DNA of 64,000 nt from Nephrocerus scutellatus (Eukaryota > Arthropoda > Insecta > Diptera > Pipunculidae): NCBI GenBank assembly GCA_947095585.1, contig OX352763.1:34335462-34399461 (forward strand), in the 5' to 3' direction. This document shows positions 1 through 10,250 of the stretch, one piece after another. A program made the position numbers and the translations under genes. Position 1 is the first letter of the stretch. Every line of letters starts with the position of its first letter. The notes under the pieces were generated by a model that was not told where the DNA came from, did not search any database, and saw only the letters and a program-made list of their open reading frames with translations.

Positions 1-479
1 TAATTTCGTTACAATCTATTCATCATTTAAATAATTTAGTATATGGAATCAGCACATAATAAATCTGGCTAAACAGCAAACCTGCAGCACCGGAACCGAT
101 CATGTACCAATCTTTTCGTATTTAGTTTGCGTCCATATGGTTCTTATTTATTGGATACAATGCATAATCTAACAACCAACAGTTACAAGACGAGACGGCG
201 AGATAAGTGCAGTATACTGGTATCAGTGATGTGCATAGAGCTGATTGTTATATGTCATGTATTCTTAAAAGAAAATACATTTCAGTCAGTTAATTAATAA
301 GATCGTCTGTTCGGATTTTATCTAAATGGTTCAATCTATGAGCGACACTATAAGACAATTTAAGACAATTTGTGCCATTAAAATAAGGAAAAAAATAGAA
401 AGAAAAAAATAGAAAGAACAAAATAGCCACATTTTGATATCACGCAACAATTCCAAGAACATATACACCAATTAACAAA

Positions 480-1075
480 TGAAGTAGCTGCTATCATCCA
501 AATTTCTGTGGAATGTTTATGTAGACTGAACAATGTGCTGTCGTCTAGGCAGCGGAATACTAACTTTCACGGTTATGAATGCAATCAACTGCCATGCATA
601 TTTCCCTAGTAGAACTCTTCTACCGGATGTAGACTCCGCGTCACTTGAATTGACAAACGCAATTGGCATTAAGTGACCAGTTAATGCTACTAATGAAATT
701 ATTGAGTTGAACCCAGTCGGCTTTCTCGTGTAGCCATACTTTCATTTAGGGAGTTTTCTCTTCAACTTCGTTGTTGGACAACGAAAAATTCGCTTATACT
801 ACACAATGGTCTGAAGAGCCTAGAGATGATAAAACACCCTTGTTAGGAAGAGAGGTAAGAAACAAGTCAAAGTTATTAGCGTTATGTCTACAATGTCTAG
901 AATTCGAGTGGGCTCATTCACAAGCTGAGTGAGATGGTTAAAATCAGCAAATAACTCAACATCCCTTTTCTGTGGTGTTGATAAGTCTGAATTGCGAAGC
1001 AAAGTAGAATTGAAATCGCCCCCAGTGACCACTTCAAAAAGTGGTACTACCGTCTTCATCAAAAATTCCGCAAAT
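480..1075 (-). mobile_element. LINE endonuclease-domain fragment
   Basis: On the minus strand an open stretch (about 820-1075) encodes residues resembling the second half of an APE-type LINE endonuclease: a GGDFNS block equivalent to the usual GDFN motif, followed by LFADFNHLTQLVNEPTR, which parallels NLFTQLVDKPTR in the intact LINE at 10.25-13.09 kb. Further downstream on the same strand, in another frame, a short SDHC-like motif and VWLHEKADWVQLNNF resemble the linker of that LINE (WHYKNANWELLNQF). Frameshifts and stops interrupt it, so this is a decayed piece with no expected function. The assignment to the CR1/Jockey group rests on similarity to the neighbour only. Confidence 0.55.
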
Positions 1076-1080
1076 AACAA

Positions 1081-2630
1081 TTAAGATTTACGGAATAAAT
1101 TTTCCATCTAAATAATCACACCGTCTTTAGATAACAGTGCACCTCAGTTCTTAATTTTCTTTGTTAGTCATTATCAGTGTTAAGCAGCAGCATTTTTTTA
1201 TTTCTTTCTGTTTTATTTGTGTGTGCAAATATAGGAAATTCATTTTGAAATTTGTCATAATCCGCATGTGATAGCTAGCAGGGTTTTAACCATCGAACAA
1301 ATCATGTCGTGGGTAAAGAGATGATTCCGGATGCTTCTCTTCTAAGAAAAAACATGGTTATAATGCAACAACAACAACTAATAGCTTAGCTAAAATATAA
1401 TTTAGCATAAGCAACGATTCATCGATAAAAGATCTATTTTGTATGCACCATGAAATTGAGTCATCAATCGTCTTCACAATGACTTGTAGTTATAAAACAC
1501 AATTATAATAATTCTGTACAATAGTGTAAGGCACCAGATTGCATATATCAATTAGCTCATTAAGCGCATTATATCTTAACATCCACCGTACTTAGAAGAT
1601 TATCACTAGAAAATATGTTCCGACAGCGATATTTTAGAGTAGCACAGATTTGCTGTAAAGCGATTACATCACAACTGACTCGTAAATATAAAATTAAAAG
1701 TCATTTAACTCTTAAGAGGAATTTTTACTCAAAAAAATTCATTAAACATGCCGAAGAGGTTGCATTTTAAAACTAATAGGTTACCCTTATATCCAAAATT
1801 GCCTAAAATATTAATACGCTTGCGAACATTAATTTTTTAGTTCAAATACTTGGTTACTACCCGATATATTTTCTATATGACTTTTGTTTCTATAAAAATC
1901 TGAAGCATTTCTTATATATCCAATAAAATCTGTCGCAATTTAATATTAAAACGTATTAACCGCAAAGTCGTATCTTCACATTTAAATTATTGCGGAAGCT
2001 TAATAAACGACAGAGGAGCGTGTGCCTACTCATCTATAAGATGACTTAAGCAAGCCTGCGCATGCGCTCGTTCGCTAGTTTTCCATTCTGTTGAATAAAT
2101 TAATAAAAATTCTCACGTTCTCTTCTTTGATTTGAAGATATGTAGATATTGTACTGCTAGTACTATCCTACCTGATGTCTTTACATTCTTATTAGTTATT
2201 CCATATAAACAAGAGAAGATAATTTAATTTCAACTCACGCATAGATACAGAGGCATGCAAAGCTCTGCAGGTTGTTTTTTTTGTTTGCAAAATCTACTTA
2301 GTTGGGTTATCGGTAAAGTGTTTGAGGTGTTTCTAGTTTCTTAATACTAAAGTACCTTTATTAGAATATATTTATTTATTGAAAGTACCTACTTTAAAGT
2401 CATTTAAAATAATATTTTCCAAATAGTTCTAAAGTGTTGTTATTCAACGCTGGTGATGCTTTTCTATCTCTCCAATACTTCTAGACTCTCTCTCCCGTAC
2501 TGGGAGAACCAATTTAGCATTTCTTCAGTCTATACCTAAAATTATCTCAAATTGTCTAAAAGAACAATTGAAAACTTTAATCTACGAAGAAAAAAAAATA
2601 GTGGTATCTCTTTGACCAATTGACCAATGC
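1081..2630. other. AT-rich stretch without recognisable gene
   Basis: No long open frame, coding-like exon or repeat that I could match elsewhere in the window was seen here. It is AT-rich with short homopolymer runs. Confidence 0.4.
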
Positions 2631-2639
2631 GTCAATTGT

Positions 2640-3140
2640 GATTTCCGCTTGAAATTATTTTCATTGATTTTGAAAAGCCATTGATTCATAGTGAACCGAT
2701 TCGGAAAGGCCTATACAGTACATAACTTGAGTGTTCGAGTATTTCAAAAAGTAATAGGGAAAGGAAATATATCCACTGGAGTCCACCAGGGATTCATCTT
2801 ACCATTGCTTTTATTTCTACCTGGTTAAAGAAGGTGACGTTCTCAAAGAAAATCATTTAATTTAAAAACATCTTAACAACGTAGATGATTTGTTTCTCTT
2901 ATATGATTGGAAACAGACCTTACTTCAGACAGACCTTACTTGCAAAACCATCAGCCTAAGTACAAATATAATCAGCCTGTCCAACAACACTCGCTTTCCT
3001 ACTACAGCACAGTAATACAGACACGGACGCCAGTAAGAAAGTAGGTGAGTGCCCAAAAAAAGATCAATAGTTCATATTTTTTTAAAAGTAGCGTATGCTT
3101 CAAGAGATTTGCACCCTTATAATGCTGAGGCACAGCATAA
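2640..3140 (+). mobile_element. Heavily decayed LINE reverse-transcriptase remnant
   Basis: Near 2656 the plus strand reads DFEKPLIHSEP, and near 2775 TGVHQGFILPLLLFL, which resembles the GVPQGSxLSPLLFL motif of LINE reverse transcriptases. Around 3100-3150 the sequence resembles the LINE 3'-end segment seen again at 22.83, 35.46 and 63.2 kb (a tract containing gcaccCTTATAATGCT and a GCACAGC motif). No open frame survives. The call is tentative. Confidence 0.3.
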
Positions 3141-3371
3141 GCTTAAAATATTTGGATAGACGAAGAAAGTTTTGTGGTTTAGTTGAAAGTCAACACCCGA
3201 GCACTACAAACTATAGTATTGTGCTCATAAGCCCACATTTTTGACTTTACATCTTGATAACTACATCAACGCAAGCTTATATCTGATACAGCAGTACACG
3301 GCAACTGTATATTACATGTACAGCATTTTGTCTGAATGATCAGTGCGGTGACAAAAAGTCATGCGTTTTTT

Positions 3372-3448
3372 GAAGACGCCGGTAATCGAACTGGGTGTCC
3401 TCCGAGTGAGAGTCAACGGTGCTAACCACTGCACCACCGACACTGATG
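3372..3448 (-). mobile_element. tRNA-like SINE head, variant family
   Basis: Read on the minus strand this contains an A-box-like GGTGCAGTGGTTAGCACC and, about 30 bases later, a B-box-like AGTTCGATTACC, the layout of an internal RNA polymerase III promoter. It differs in sequence from the other tRNA-like heads in the window (9.3, 34.3, 42.9 and 49.3 kb). The outer stem does not close cleanly as a cloverleaf, so a SINE or tRNA pseudogene is more likely than a working tRNA. Confidence 0.4.
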
Positions 3449-4029
3449 AATTTAATGATATGAGTATACTGTGGGATCCTCACATGAGACACTGCTAATA
3501 CAGACTTGTGTATAACACGTGAAGCCTTAGAACGCCCATGGAAGTTTATTATCTGGGCAGAAAAAATGAGGTGCTACCAACAGTCAATCATAAGGATAAG
3601 CGGAGGTAAAATCGTGTAAATTCTAAACAATGGATCTCGCAGGATTGCTGAAGTGACAGCTCTGTGGGGCACGTCACACTTCCAACATTATATTAAGAAA
3701 TTTGTTAATATGTTGGAGCGAAGCTTCCATGGCGTATCACTTCTAAAGGATTTTTAAATAGGGACACAACCATTTTGTATTTTAATACAAACGCACTCTT
3801 AAACTTTTTTTATTATCTGTCAATGTCAAAACGTATATTAAAAAAATAACACTAACTTAAGAACTGAATTCTCTCCACCATATGAAGTGCCCAAATGGGT
3901 TCTGCAAATGTTTGAAAAAAAAATCTGAAGTTCATTTTTGTTTTAATGGCTTTGTCAACAAGCAAATTATGCGTTGGATAGCAAAAAACCAACATAAGTG
4001 CTTCAAAATAATCCATTGCATCCATAAAA

Positions 4030-4985
4030 AGTGACCGTTTGCTGTAGATTTCATGCCGGAGGTGTTGTTACGTCGTAAAGTCCCGTGCTTTCCGTTTATA
4101 TCAGGCTAAGAAGAGGACTTCGACGGGAAAAATGAAAAAGCCATTTTTTAAATTTATAATATTTAATTTATTTTTTATTTAAGTTTTAACTCTAGACAAG
4201 CTGCTGCTGCTTGGCTGCGACTTGTCTTAGAGTGTCGGTCTTAGTTCTAATTCTTCGTTTGTACTCTAGGCAAGCCCGTTGTCTTCAGCTTAGCTGCGAC
4301 TTATCTAGGTATAGATCATAGTTCTCATTCTTCGGCTTTTTCCCACTCAGCAGCTTCTTTAATACCCAAACGTCTGGGTTAAAACTAAATACAATTAGCA
4401 TGATTGACCAATCACAGAGTACAGAGTTGTTACTTCTACTTCACCCCCTATGAAGTATTAAGATCATATAAGATATATGTTGGACCAATTTTAGAATATA
4501 ATTTATATGTATGGGGTAGGGCTCCAAAAATGCATTTGCATTGATTGCAATTAGTCGACTCCAAGTTTTACGAAACGTTTAATATACAGGCCTTCAAAAT
4601 CGACGTCAATAAGTTCCTGAAGGACCGAATTGTTCAAAGAGGATCCAAGAATTTTTGAAGGCTGAATTACGTTTTGTATTTTATGTAATATTTTCTTTGT
4701 CAGGGTTTTTTGTTGTTTTTCCTGACCATTATTCATTGATTAAAGCATTTTGACTCGCTTGGTTTTTGTTTCGTGTTTGTTTTTTCCCCTATTACCTTTT
4801 CACTGAATCAAAGAGAATTCTGAGAAAATAAAAATAATCAAATGTTATATATTGTAAATTACATTCCTTCGATTTTTATTTTTATTTTAATTTTAATAAA
4901 GGTAATAGTCCACCTTATTGCCATGGCATAAGTCATTTAGGAAGATCTCCCTTGACAATAAGTTTATGTATATAAAAAAATTTAA
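4030..4985 (+). mobile_element. 5'-truncated, internally deleted copy of the 10.25-kb LINE
   Basis: From 4424 onward this matches the C-terminal part of ORF2 and the 3' UTR of the LINE at 10.25-13.53 kb. It includes the stretch for TSYVRPILEFNSYVWG, a deletion to the last residues (LQAFKxxVNKFLKD), the CCTGACCAT(t/g)ATTCATTGAT segment, GAATTCTGAGAAAATAAA and the terminal TTGCCaTGgC...ACAATAAGT block that ends in TATATAAAA. A short weak match continues upstream of 4062, which suggests the copy is split by the LTR-like insertion at 4063-4423. Both copies end at the same TATATAAAA motif, which fixes the 3' end of the family. Confidence 0.75.
4063..4423 (-). mobile_element. Probable solo LTR (361 bp)
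   Basis: The segment begins TGTTGTTACG and ends GAGTACA on the plus strand, so both orientations show TG...CA. It is flanked by GAGG and GAGT, a near-match to a 4-bp target duplication. LINE sequence appears to continue on both sides. On the minus strand it has an AATAAA-like stretch and an end resembling Ty3/gypsy LTR ends (...ACGTAACAACA). It contains two imperfect tandem blocks, around 4195-4255 and 4262-4335, each with GCTGCGACTT. No coding region is attached. Confidence 0.5.
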
Positions 4986-7300
4986 TATTATCCCATCCTT
5001 TATTTTATGTTACATTTTATGTACCTTTACTCTGATGAATAAGGTCGATTGTTAAAAATATTCTCAGAAAATATGAAAATTTGGCACTAAACTACAAAAA
5101 GAATTCCACCCACTTGAATGAAATACTTTTTTTTCTTCATCTTCATCAAAAGTAGTAACTGTGCCTTCCCCATCATTAGTTGATTAGAATTTTGCCATTT
5201 TGTACAAATGTTTATCTTTACTTTTTAAAAACACAACACAAAAGCATACCGTACAATATTTAGGGTGAAGGTCAGATGTATAGATACATTTTCCGTACTC
5301 ATCTAGTTATAGGCATAATATGTAAGAAGAATATAAGACTCTAACCAAAGCAAATAAAAAGTACGCATACGCCTAGTGTGGCAGCAGCAGTATGTTTGCA
5401 TTTTTATTGTTTTAGTGCGTGTGCGTGTGTGATCTTTATAATACTTTTACCAGCAATAAAAAACAAAACGGAAAAAAATTTACATTGGCGGGTTTTCCAA
5501 GTGTAAACACTTTCACTTTTTGCTCCACTGACTGAGGCTACGAATGCCATTTCGTGTTTGTTTGTTTTATTTTCGTCAATAGAATGTAAACAAGGGTATA
5601 TATTTATACGTGAATATATATATAGGTATATTTATATATTTAATTACTATTTTTAAACTTAAACAACAATAAAAATGCCATCGACCAGCCGGCGGACGGT
5701 GAGAATGAATGTTAACGTTTTGTATGTAAAATATGTGACATTTTGGTTCTTTGTGTTTTGTTTTAGTTAACTAATATTTACCTTGAATTAAATTCCAAAA
5801 TATTAAGTAATATTTTATTATATATCATCCCAAATCACTTCACTAAAACCTCCTAAGATTTTATTAAGCCATTGAAAAGTTTAGATCTTAACAGAAATTC
5901 AATTAAAAAATATTAGTAAGATACTCGTACTTTAAAATAAATTAAGTAACCGAATATAGTCAGAATATTGAAATATATTATAAATAATAATTTCTGTCAG
6001 ATAGTGCAGCGAGAAAAGTAATCACTGAACCACTAAACCACTAAACTGTTCCCAACGAATTGGCAGCTGAAGAGCATTTCTGTGTGTTTTTGTTTATAAA
6101 TTTGATCGTAAAAAAATAACAACGAAAAGTACGATGATTTATTTTATTTGTGAGCAGCTTTCTTGTGACGATCTGTGGGAAAAAAAAGCTCAATATCGCA
6201 CACCTCTTCAGTAATGGCAGATAACGTCATACATGAGAACTTGATGTACATCGTACTTAGTGTACAGTTTCCTTGTTGTTTTTATGAAAAACAAAACAAT
6301 TTACAAAAAATGTGTCCCTTTTTAAATGATGAACGAATCTTTGCTTTAGGTCAAGACAACAAGTAATGTCTTTTTAATTAGATTGTTTCGCATTGATACA
6401 ATTTGTTTGCACTTTGTACTTTGTATTGCACCATTGACAGATTTATGAGGCAAAATCGGAATTTACTAATAAACCGGTAGAGGCATGATGCTATGCAAAA
6501 TTTTTGTAAAAATCCCCTTTAAAATATTGAACATCTTATTGAATTAATTAACTTAGTTGACAAAATTGCCCGTTGGGACTTTGAGCTTAAATTTCACATC
6601 AAAAAGATTGCTCAACCCCCAATAATAGTGTAAATATTTCTACTATATGCATATCATAATTTTTCTCTCCTCAATGCAACCATGACTTATAAGGAATGAA
6701 TAAATACATATTTCTGGAATTATTAAATAAATTGAATCCAATTTATAGCAATAAAAAAATCCGCTTCAAGAGAACCAACATCTTTCTCCTGATAAGCGGT
6801 TGTCTTTGACACTGCATTTTCTGGCAAGCAGACAAACGTTTATGGATCTTAAATGTATAACAGAAATAGTCCCACCAACTATTGGGAATATTGCTGCATT
6901 GTCGCTAATAGAAATCACTGCTGAAGTTCTTTTATTTAACTGAGCAATTTTAATCATAGACTGCACAATTAAAAAAGTATCACCATTTTTTAACATCACA
7001 CATGCCGCATGCACAACCCATACAATCAGCACCATACATCTTCAGTTTGCATGCACAATCACTGCATGCTTGGCATGCATCACACATGCATGTGTATGAA
7101 CTCTATTAAGGGCAAAGCGCTTAGAAAACATCGATGGGAATTATTACATCAGACAATATTCAATAAATAAATTATAACATTTATATAGTCGATGGAAATG
7201 GTTTTATCAAACAGGCGTAATTGCGCGATTCATATGTTTACATAGAGATAATCTATGAACTTGTTGGGAACAAAAAATCATACAGATTTTCCAGAGCTTT
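4986..7300. other. Non-coding stretch with a TGCATG-rich patch
   Basis: Apart from the tentative exon at 5675 no gene is supported. Around 7005-7095 the sequence is dense in TGCATG/GCATGC. On the minus strand this reads as a short Cys-rich peptide (CMCDACQACSDCAC and later CMGCACGMC) ending at a stop near 6975. The cysteines come largely from the repeated TGC-ATG pattern. A separate 89-codon minus-strand frame at 6766-7035 has no recognisable domain. Confidence 0.35.
5675..5698 (+). CDS. Candidate short first coding exon (very tentative)
   Basis: An AAAA-ATG context opens eight codons (MPSTSRRT) that run directly into GTGAGA, a good splice donor. A TATA-rich stretch lies about 60-100 bp upstream. 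This is a pattern typical of a small first exon before a large intron, but no downstream exon in the window can be tied to it and eight codons can arise by chance. I do not recognise the peptide. Confidence 0.2.
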
Positions 7301-7307
7301 TGGTTAG

Positions 7308-7400
7308 TTATCATCATCATATTTGGCTCTATGACGATGCACTCGATGCCGAATAAGCAGGTTTCCGCACTGGATGCTCCTGTGTAGACCACATCAACAC
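7308..7400 (-). mobile_element. RTE-like LINE 3' terminus
   Basis: The plus strand shows ATCATCATCATATTTGGCTCTATGAC, split here as an ATC-repeat followed by ATATTTGGCTCTAT. This is the reverse of the TACAGCCAAATAT + (ATG)n end found at 45.98 kb and, reversed, at 26.9 and 43.06 kb. It marks the 3' end of a short minus-strand RTE copy. Confidence 0.45.
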
Positions 7401-8465
7401 CCTGCGGATCATTATTGAACAGTGCGTTGAATTCCGGTCACCTGCACCTGCTGTTCATCGATTTTGAGAAGGCGTTTGACAGTGTTAACAGACAGTTTAT
7501 CTGGCTCGCCTTGCGCAGGAGAGGTATACCTGATAAACTAATAGCTATTATTAAAGCAGCCTATGATGGCTCTAAATGTCATGTGCTGCATAGAGGAATT
7601 CGAGATCCTAAGTGGGGTACGTCAAGGTTGCATTCTATCGCCGGTATTTTTTTTTTTTTGTAATTAGCGATGTGCTTCGCGCAGTTTTATCTACTGGAAC
7701 CGGCGGAATTCGTTGGACTCTTTCATCTCAACTCAAACATCTGGACTACGCTGACGACTTTTGTTTACTCTGACACAGGATTAGGGAGCTGCACCAAATT
7801 ACAACAAAGGTGGAAAGGGAGGCAAATGTTGCGGATTTGAAGATCAATACTGCCAAAACCAAAATCATCAACCTTGGCACTAACTCAGTAACTCTGTTAA
7901 CTTGAGTTGTTAGACAGCGGGTAGAGAGAGTAGAGAGTTTCCAATATCTTGGGAGTATTGTATCGACCGACGGTGGAACCGAACAGGACATTGTCAACCG
8001 AAACGGCAAATCAAAATCAGTGTTTGGAATGATGTCCATGATATGGCGAAGCAATGCGATCTGCTTAAACACCAAGCTGCGACTGTTCCGTTCAAATGTT
8101 GAATCTGTATGGGTGCAGCACTTGGAAGGTGACCGCTAATATCACAAAAATATTACAAACGTTCGTAAACAGGTGCCTACGGAACATCTTAAGGGGTTTT
8201 TGGCATAACCATATCTCTAACGAATATCTTTATCAGAGAACGGGTCAGGAACCAATAGGCACAACCATCCAACGACGAAAGTGGCAATGGATTGGTCATA
8301 CACTCCGGCGACAGTTCCATAGCAAACTACGCAATGCAATGGAATCCGCTATCTCAGGATTGTAGAAGAACGGGTCGTCCGACAAATACATGGCGCAGAA
8401 CAGTTGAGAAGGAGTTACGGCAATTGGGGAAGAGTTGGATAGAGCTGAAGCTCACAACACAAGGG
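7395..8465 (+). mobile_element. RTE-like LINE (family 2) reverse-transcriptase fragment
   Basis: The plus strand encodes, through several frameshifts, FIDFEKAFDSVNRQFIWLAL (RT motif A with AFDS), a GVRQGC-like region near 7620, LDYADD at about 7742-7765 (DYADDFCLL), then INTAKTKI and the C-terminal block CSTWKV...NRCLRNILR...WIGHTLRR and GRPTNTWRRTVEKEL. The same C-terminal arrangement occurs at 25.3-25.6 kb, so the two copies belong to one family. The YADD catalytic core is kept but the frame is broken, so it cannot make an enzyme. It is directly followed by part of another RTE family at 8.47 kb. Confidence 0.7.
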
Positions 8466-8830
8466 GTATTTTATTTTTGTTTTGTTACGGAACCCCAAAT
8501 CAGCCTCGGATACACTGATGAACGACGACGACCACAGCAACGAAAACGGCTAAACGATTTTAGAATTTTCTCATGGAATTTACGTTCACTGTATAGAGAT
8601 TGAAGGTGCTGCGATAGTAGCAATATAGGAGATGGCGGTCGACGCGGAATGGTGTCTTACGAAAATCAGAATATGACATGTATTACAGCTGTCATGCAAG
8701 GCATAGACCAGGACGTCCAGAGTTTAGGGATATTAAACTGGATGACATCGGCTCGAAATAAGGACCGGTGGAAAAAAATTTTGTGGGAGGCCAGGACCAG
8801 ACCAAGGCTGTACAGCCAAATATGACGATA
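8466..8830 (+). mobile_element. RTE-like LINE (family 1), 5' end joined to 3' end
   Basis: About 8475-8600 matches, in reverse complement, the 5' coding start at 29.70-29.82 kb, including the frame RIFSWNLRSLYR that opens the endonuclease. About 8700-8825 matches the 3' end of the same family (compare 45.90-45.99 kb: CCAGAGTTTAGGGAT, GGCTCGAAA, TACAGCCAAATATGA). The whole RT region between is missing, so this is a large internal deletion derivative. Confidence 0.6.
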
Positions 8831-8962
8831 GTTCTCTAATGGTTTTATAGTATTCTACTCTGGATATGCTATCACAGAAGTCTGCAAATAGACCTGACAG
8901 AGACTGACAGAGACAGACAGAGTATAGTAAGTTCGCGAACTCTAAATATTTTTCTATCACCA
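8831..8962 (-). mobile_element. RTE-like RT motif-A fragment
   Basis: The minus strand reads SISRVEYYKTIRE, matching DSIARVELYKAMREFG in the RTE copy at 27.5-28.1 kb. Part of a mosaic with the fragment just upstream, which lies in the opposite orientation. Confidence 0.5.
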
Positions 8963-9144
8963 GCCTAAATGTGAAAATCTGAATAGTTCTGAATTTACCT
9001 GAATTAAGACGCCCTGACAGGGTGTAGCAGCTAATGATAACTTCACCTTATCCTGTCTTGAAGGATATAGTTGTTTTAATCCCATAATAATAATATTTGA
9101 TTACAGACCGTTGAGGTCTGGGGTCTCAGCTTAGCGCGACTATC

Positions 9145-9373
9145 AATGTTATATTCGTACGTGTTATATTTTTACACATAAAACAAAGGTAACTACAATT
9201 ATGGCCAAATCCGAAAGGGTAATTGAGAAGTTTTCAATGGCAGTCTCGTTTGTTTGTCAGACAATTGCGAAAGCTGGCACCGTTTTAGAGCTTTTTGGTG
9301 ATTTTCTGGGATTGAAATTTCGAACATCCGGATCAATAGTCGAACGAACTTACTAGAGCCACAACGCCCACTT
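9145..9373 (-). mobile_element. tRNA-derived SINE, degraded copy
   Basis: On the minus strand the head (from 9373) reads GTGGGCGTTGTGGCTCTAGT, matching the heads at 49.3 and 34.3 kb, followed by a damaged B box and the family body with GACAAAC and AACTTCTCAATT. It ends in the shared tail with GTGTAAAAATATAACACG. The B box is disrupted (GATGTTCGAAATTTCAATCCCAG), so the copy is older than those at 34 and 49 kb. Confidence 0.55.
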
Positions 9374-9755
9374 CTTTCTCTTATAATTGCACTATTAGTT
9401 CATATCATAGGATTTGATTTTCAAGTCAAACGCAAGCAAAAAATATATACAAAAAATTAAAATAAATTTTCTTTAAAATAATTGAAAATATTTTTTCATA
9501 TTTTCATTTTAATTAAAATAACCTTTTTTCATTATTTCAAATTGTGTTTAATACCATACAGTAGTTATTGTTGTGTTAAAAAATTTAAAGATTAATTATT
9601 CAAATCTAAAAGTGTTAAATTTATTGGTCAAGATCGATACAGAAAGCAAGATCTTAAAAAGAACAAATTGGTAATTTGAAAAACAAAAATATCAACAAAA
9701 GTGGAGTAGATTTACCAAAGCGGAAACAATAGCCAATTAATAATCGCAGAGTCTG

Positions 9756-10010
9756 GTGCTGTTGGATAATTTAAACGACAAGATCATCACACTGAATCAA
9801 CAAAAGAAGTCAAATAAAATCCAAACGACAAAAATTGCTGAACTCGAAAAGCGGTTACAGGTGTTTTCCAATATTGTTCATCAAGCGTGGATACTGCTGA
9901 TAGCAATACCATCAAAACAAAGACATCATATCGTAACGTTACCAAAGAATCAGACACAAAAAAGCAGTTACGTTAAAAAGTATTGTTATTCAAGTTTTTA
10001 TTTTATTTGA
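9756..10010 (+). pseudogene. Possible ORF1 remnant with coiled coil
   Basis: This frame opens with a TTG codon (LLDNLNDKIITLNQQKKSNK...) and has a heptad-like run up to LEKRLQVF that could be the coiled coil found at the start of many LINE ORF1 proteins. It then loses any recognisable content and stops after about 84 codons. No zinc knuckles or RRM-like segment are visible before ORF2. If this is ORF1, most of it has been deleted. Confidence 0.3.
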
Positions 10011-10250
10011 ATAGTTTTCAGAAGTAGAATTTTTATTGACTTTCTGTCTCAGTAGCTGTGCGTGCCTTTTTCGTTTGTTAGGCCTGGTACTACAAACGAA
10101 TAAGTAACGTTTTCACTGTTGAGTGGTTGGTTCGTAGAAATTCTTCTTATTATTGTTATTTATAATATTTTTTGATTTTTTATATTATTATTATCTTATT
10201 TTACGTATATTTTCATCATCTTGACGGGTTCGGTATTTTTAATTTGTAAA

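Noticed and set aside
7746..8075. 109-codon minus-strand frame
   Set aside because: It is antisense to RT motif C and the thumb of the RTE family 2 copy.
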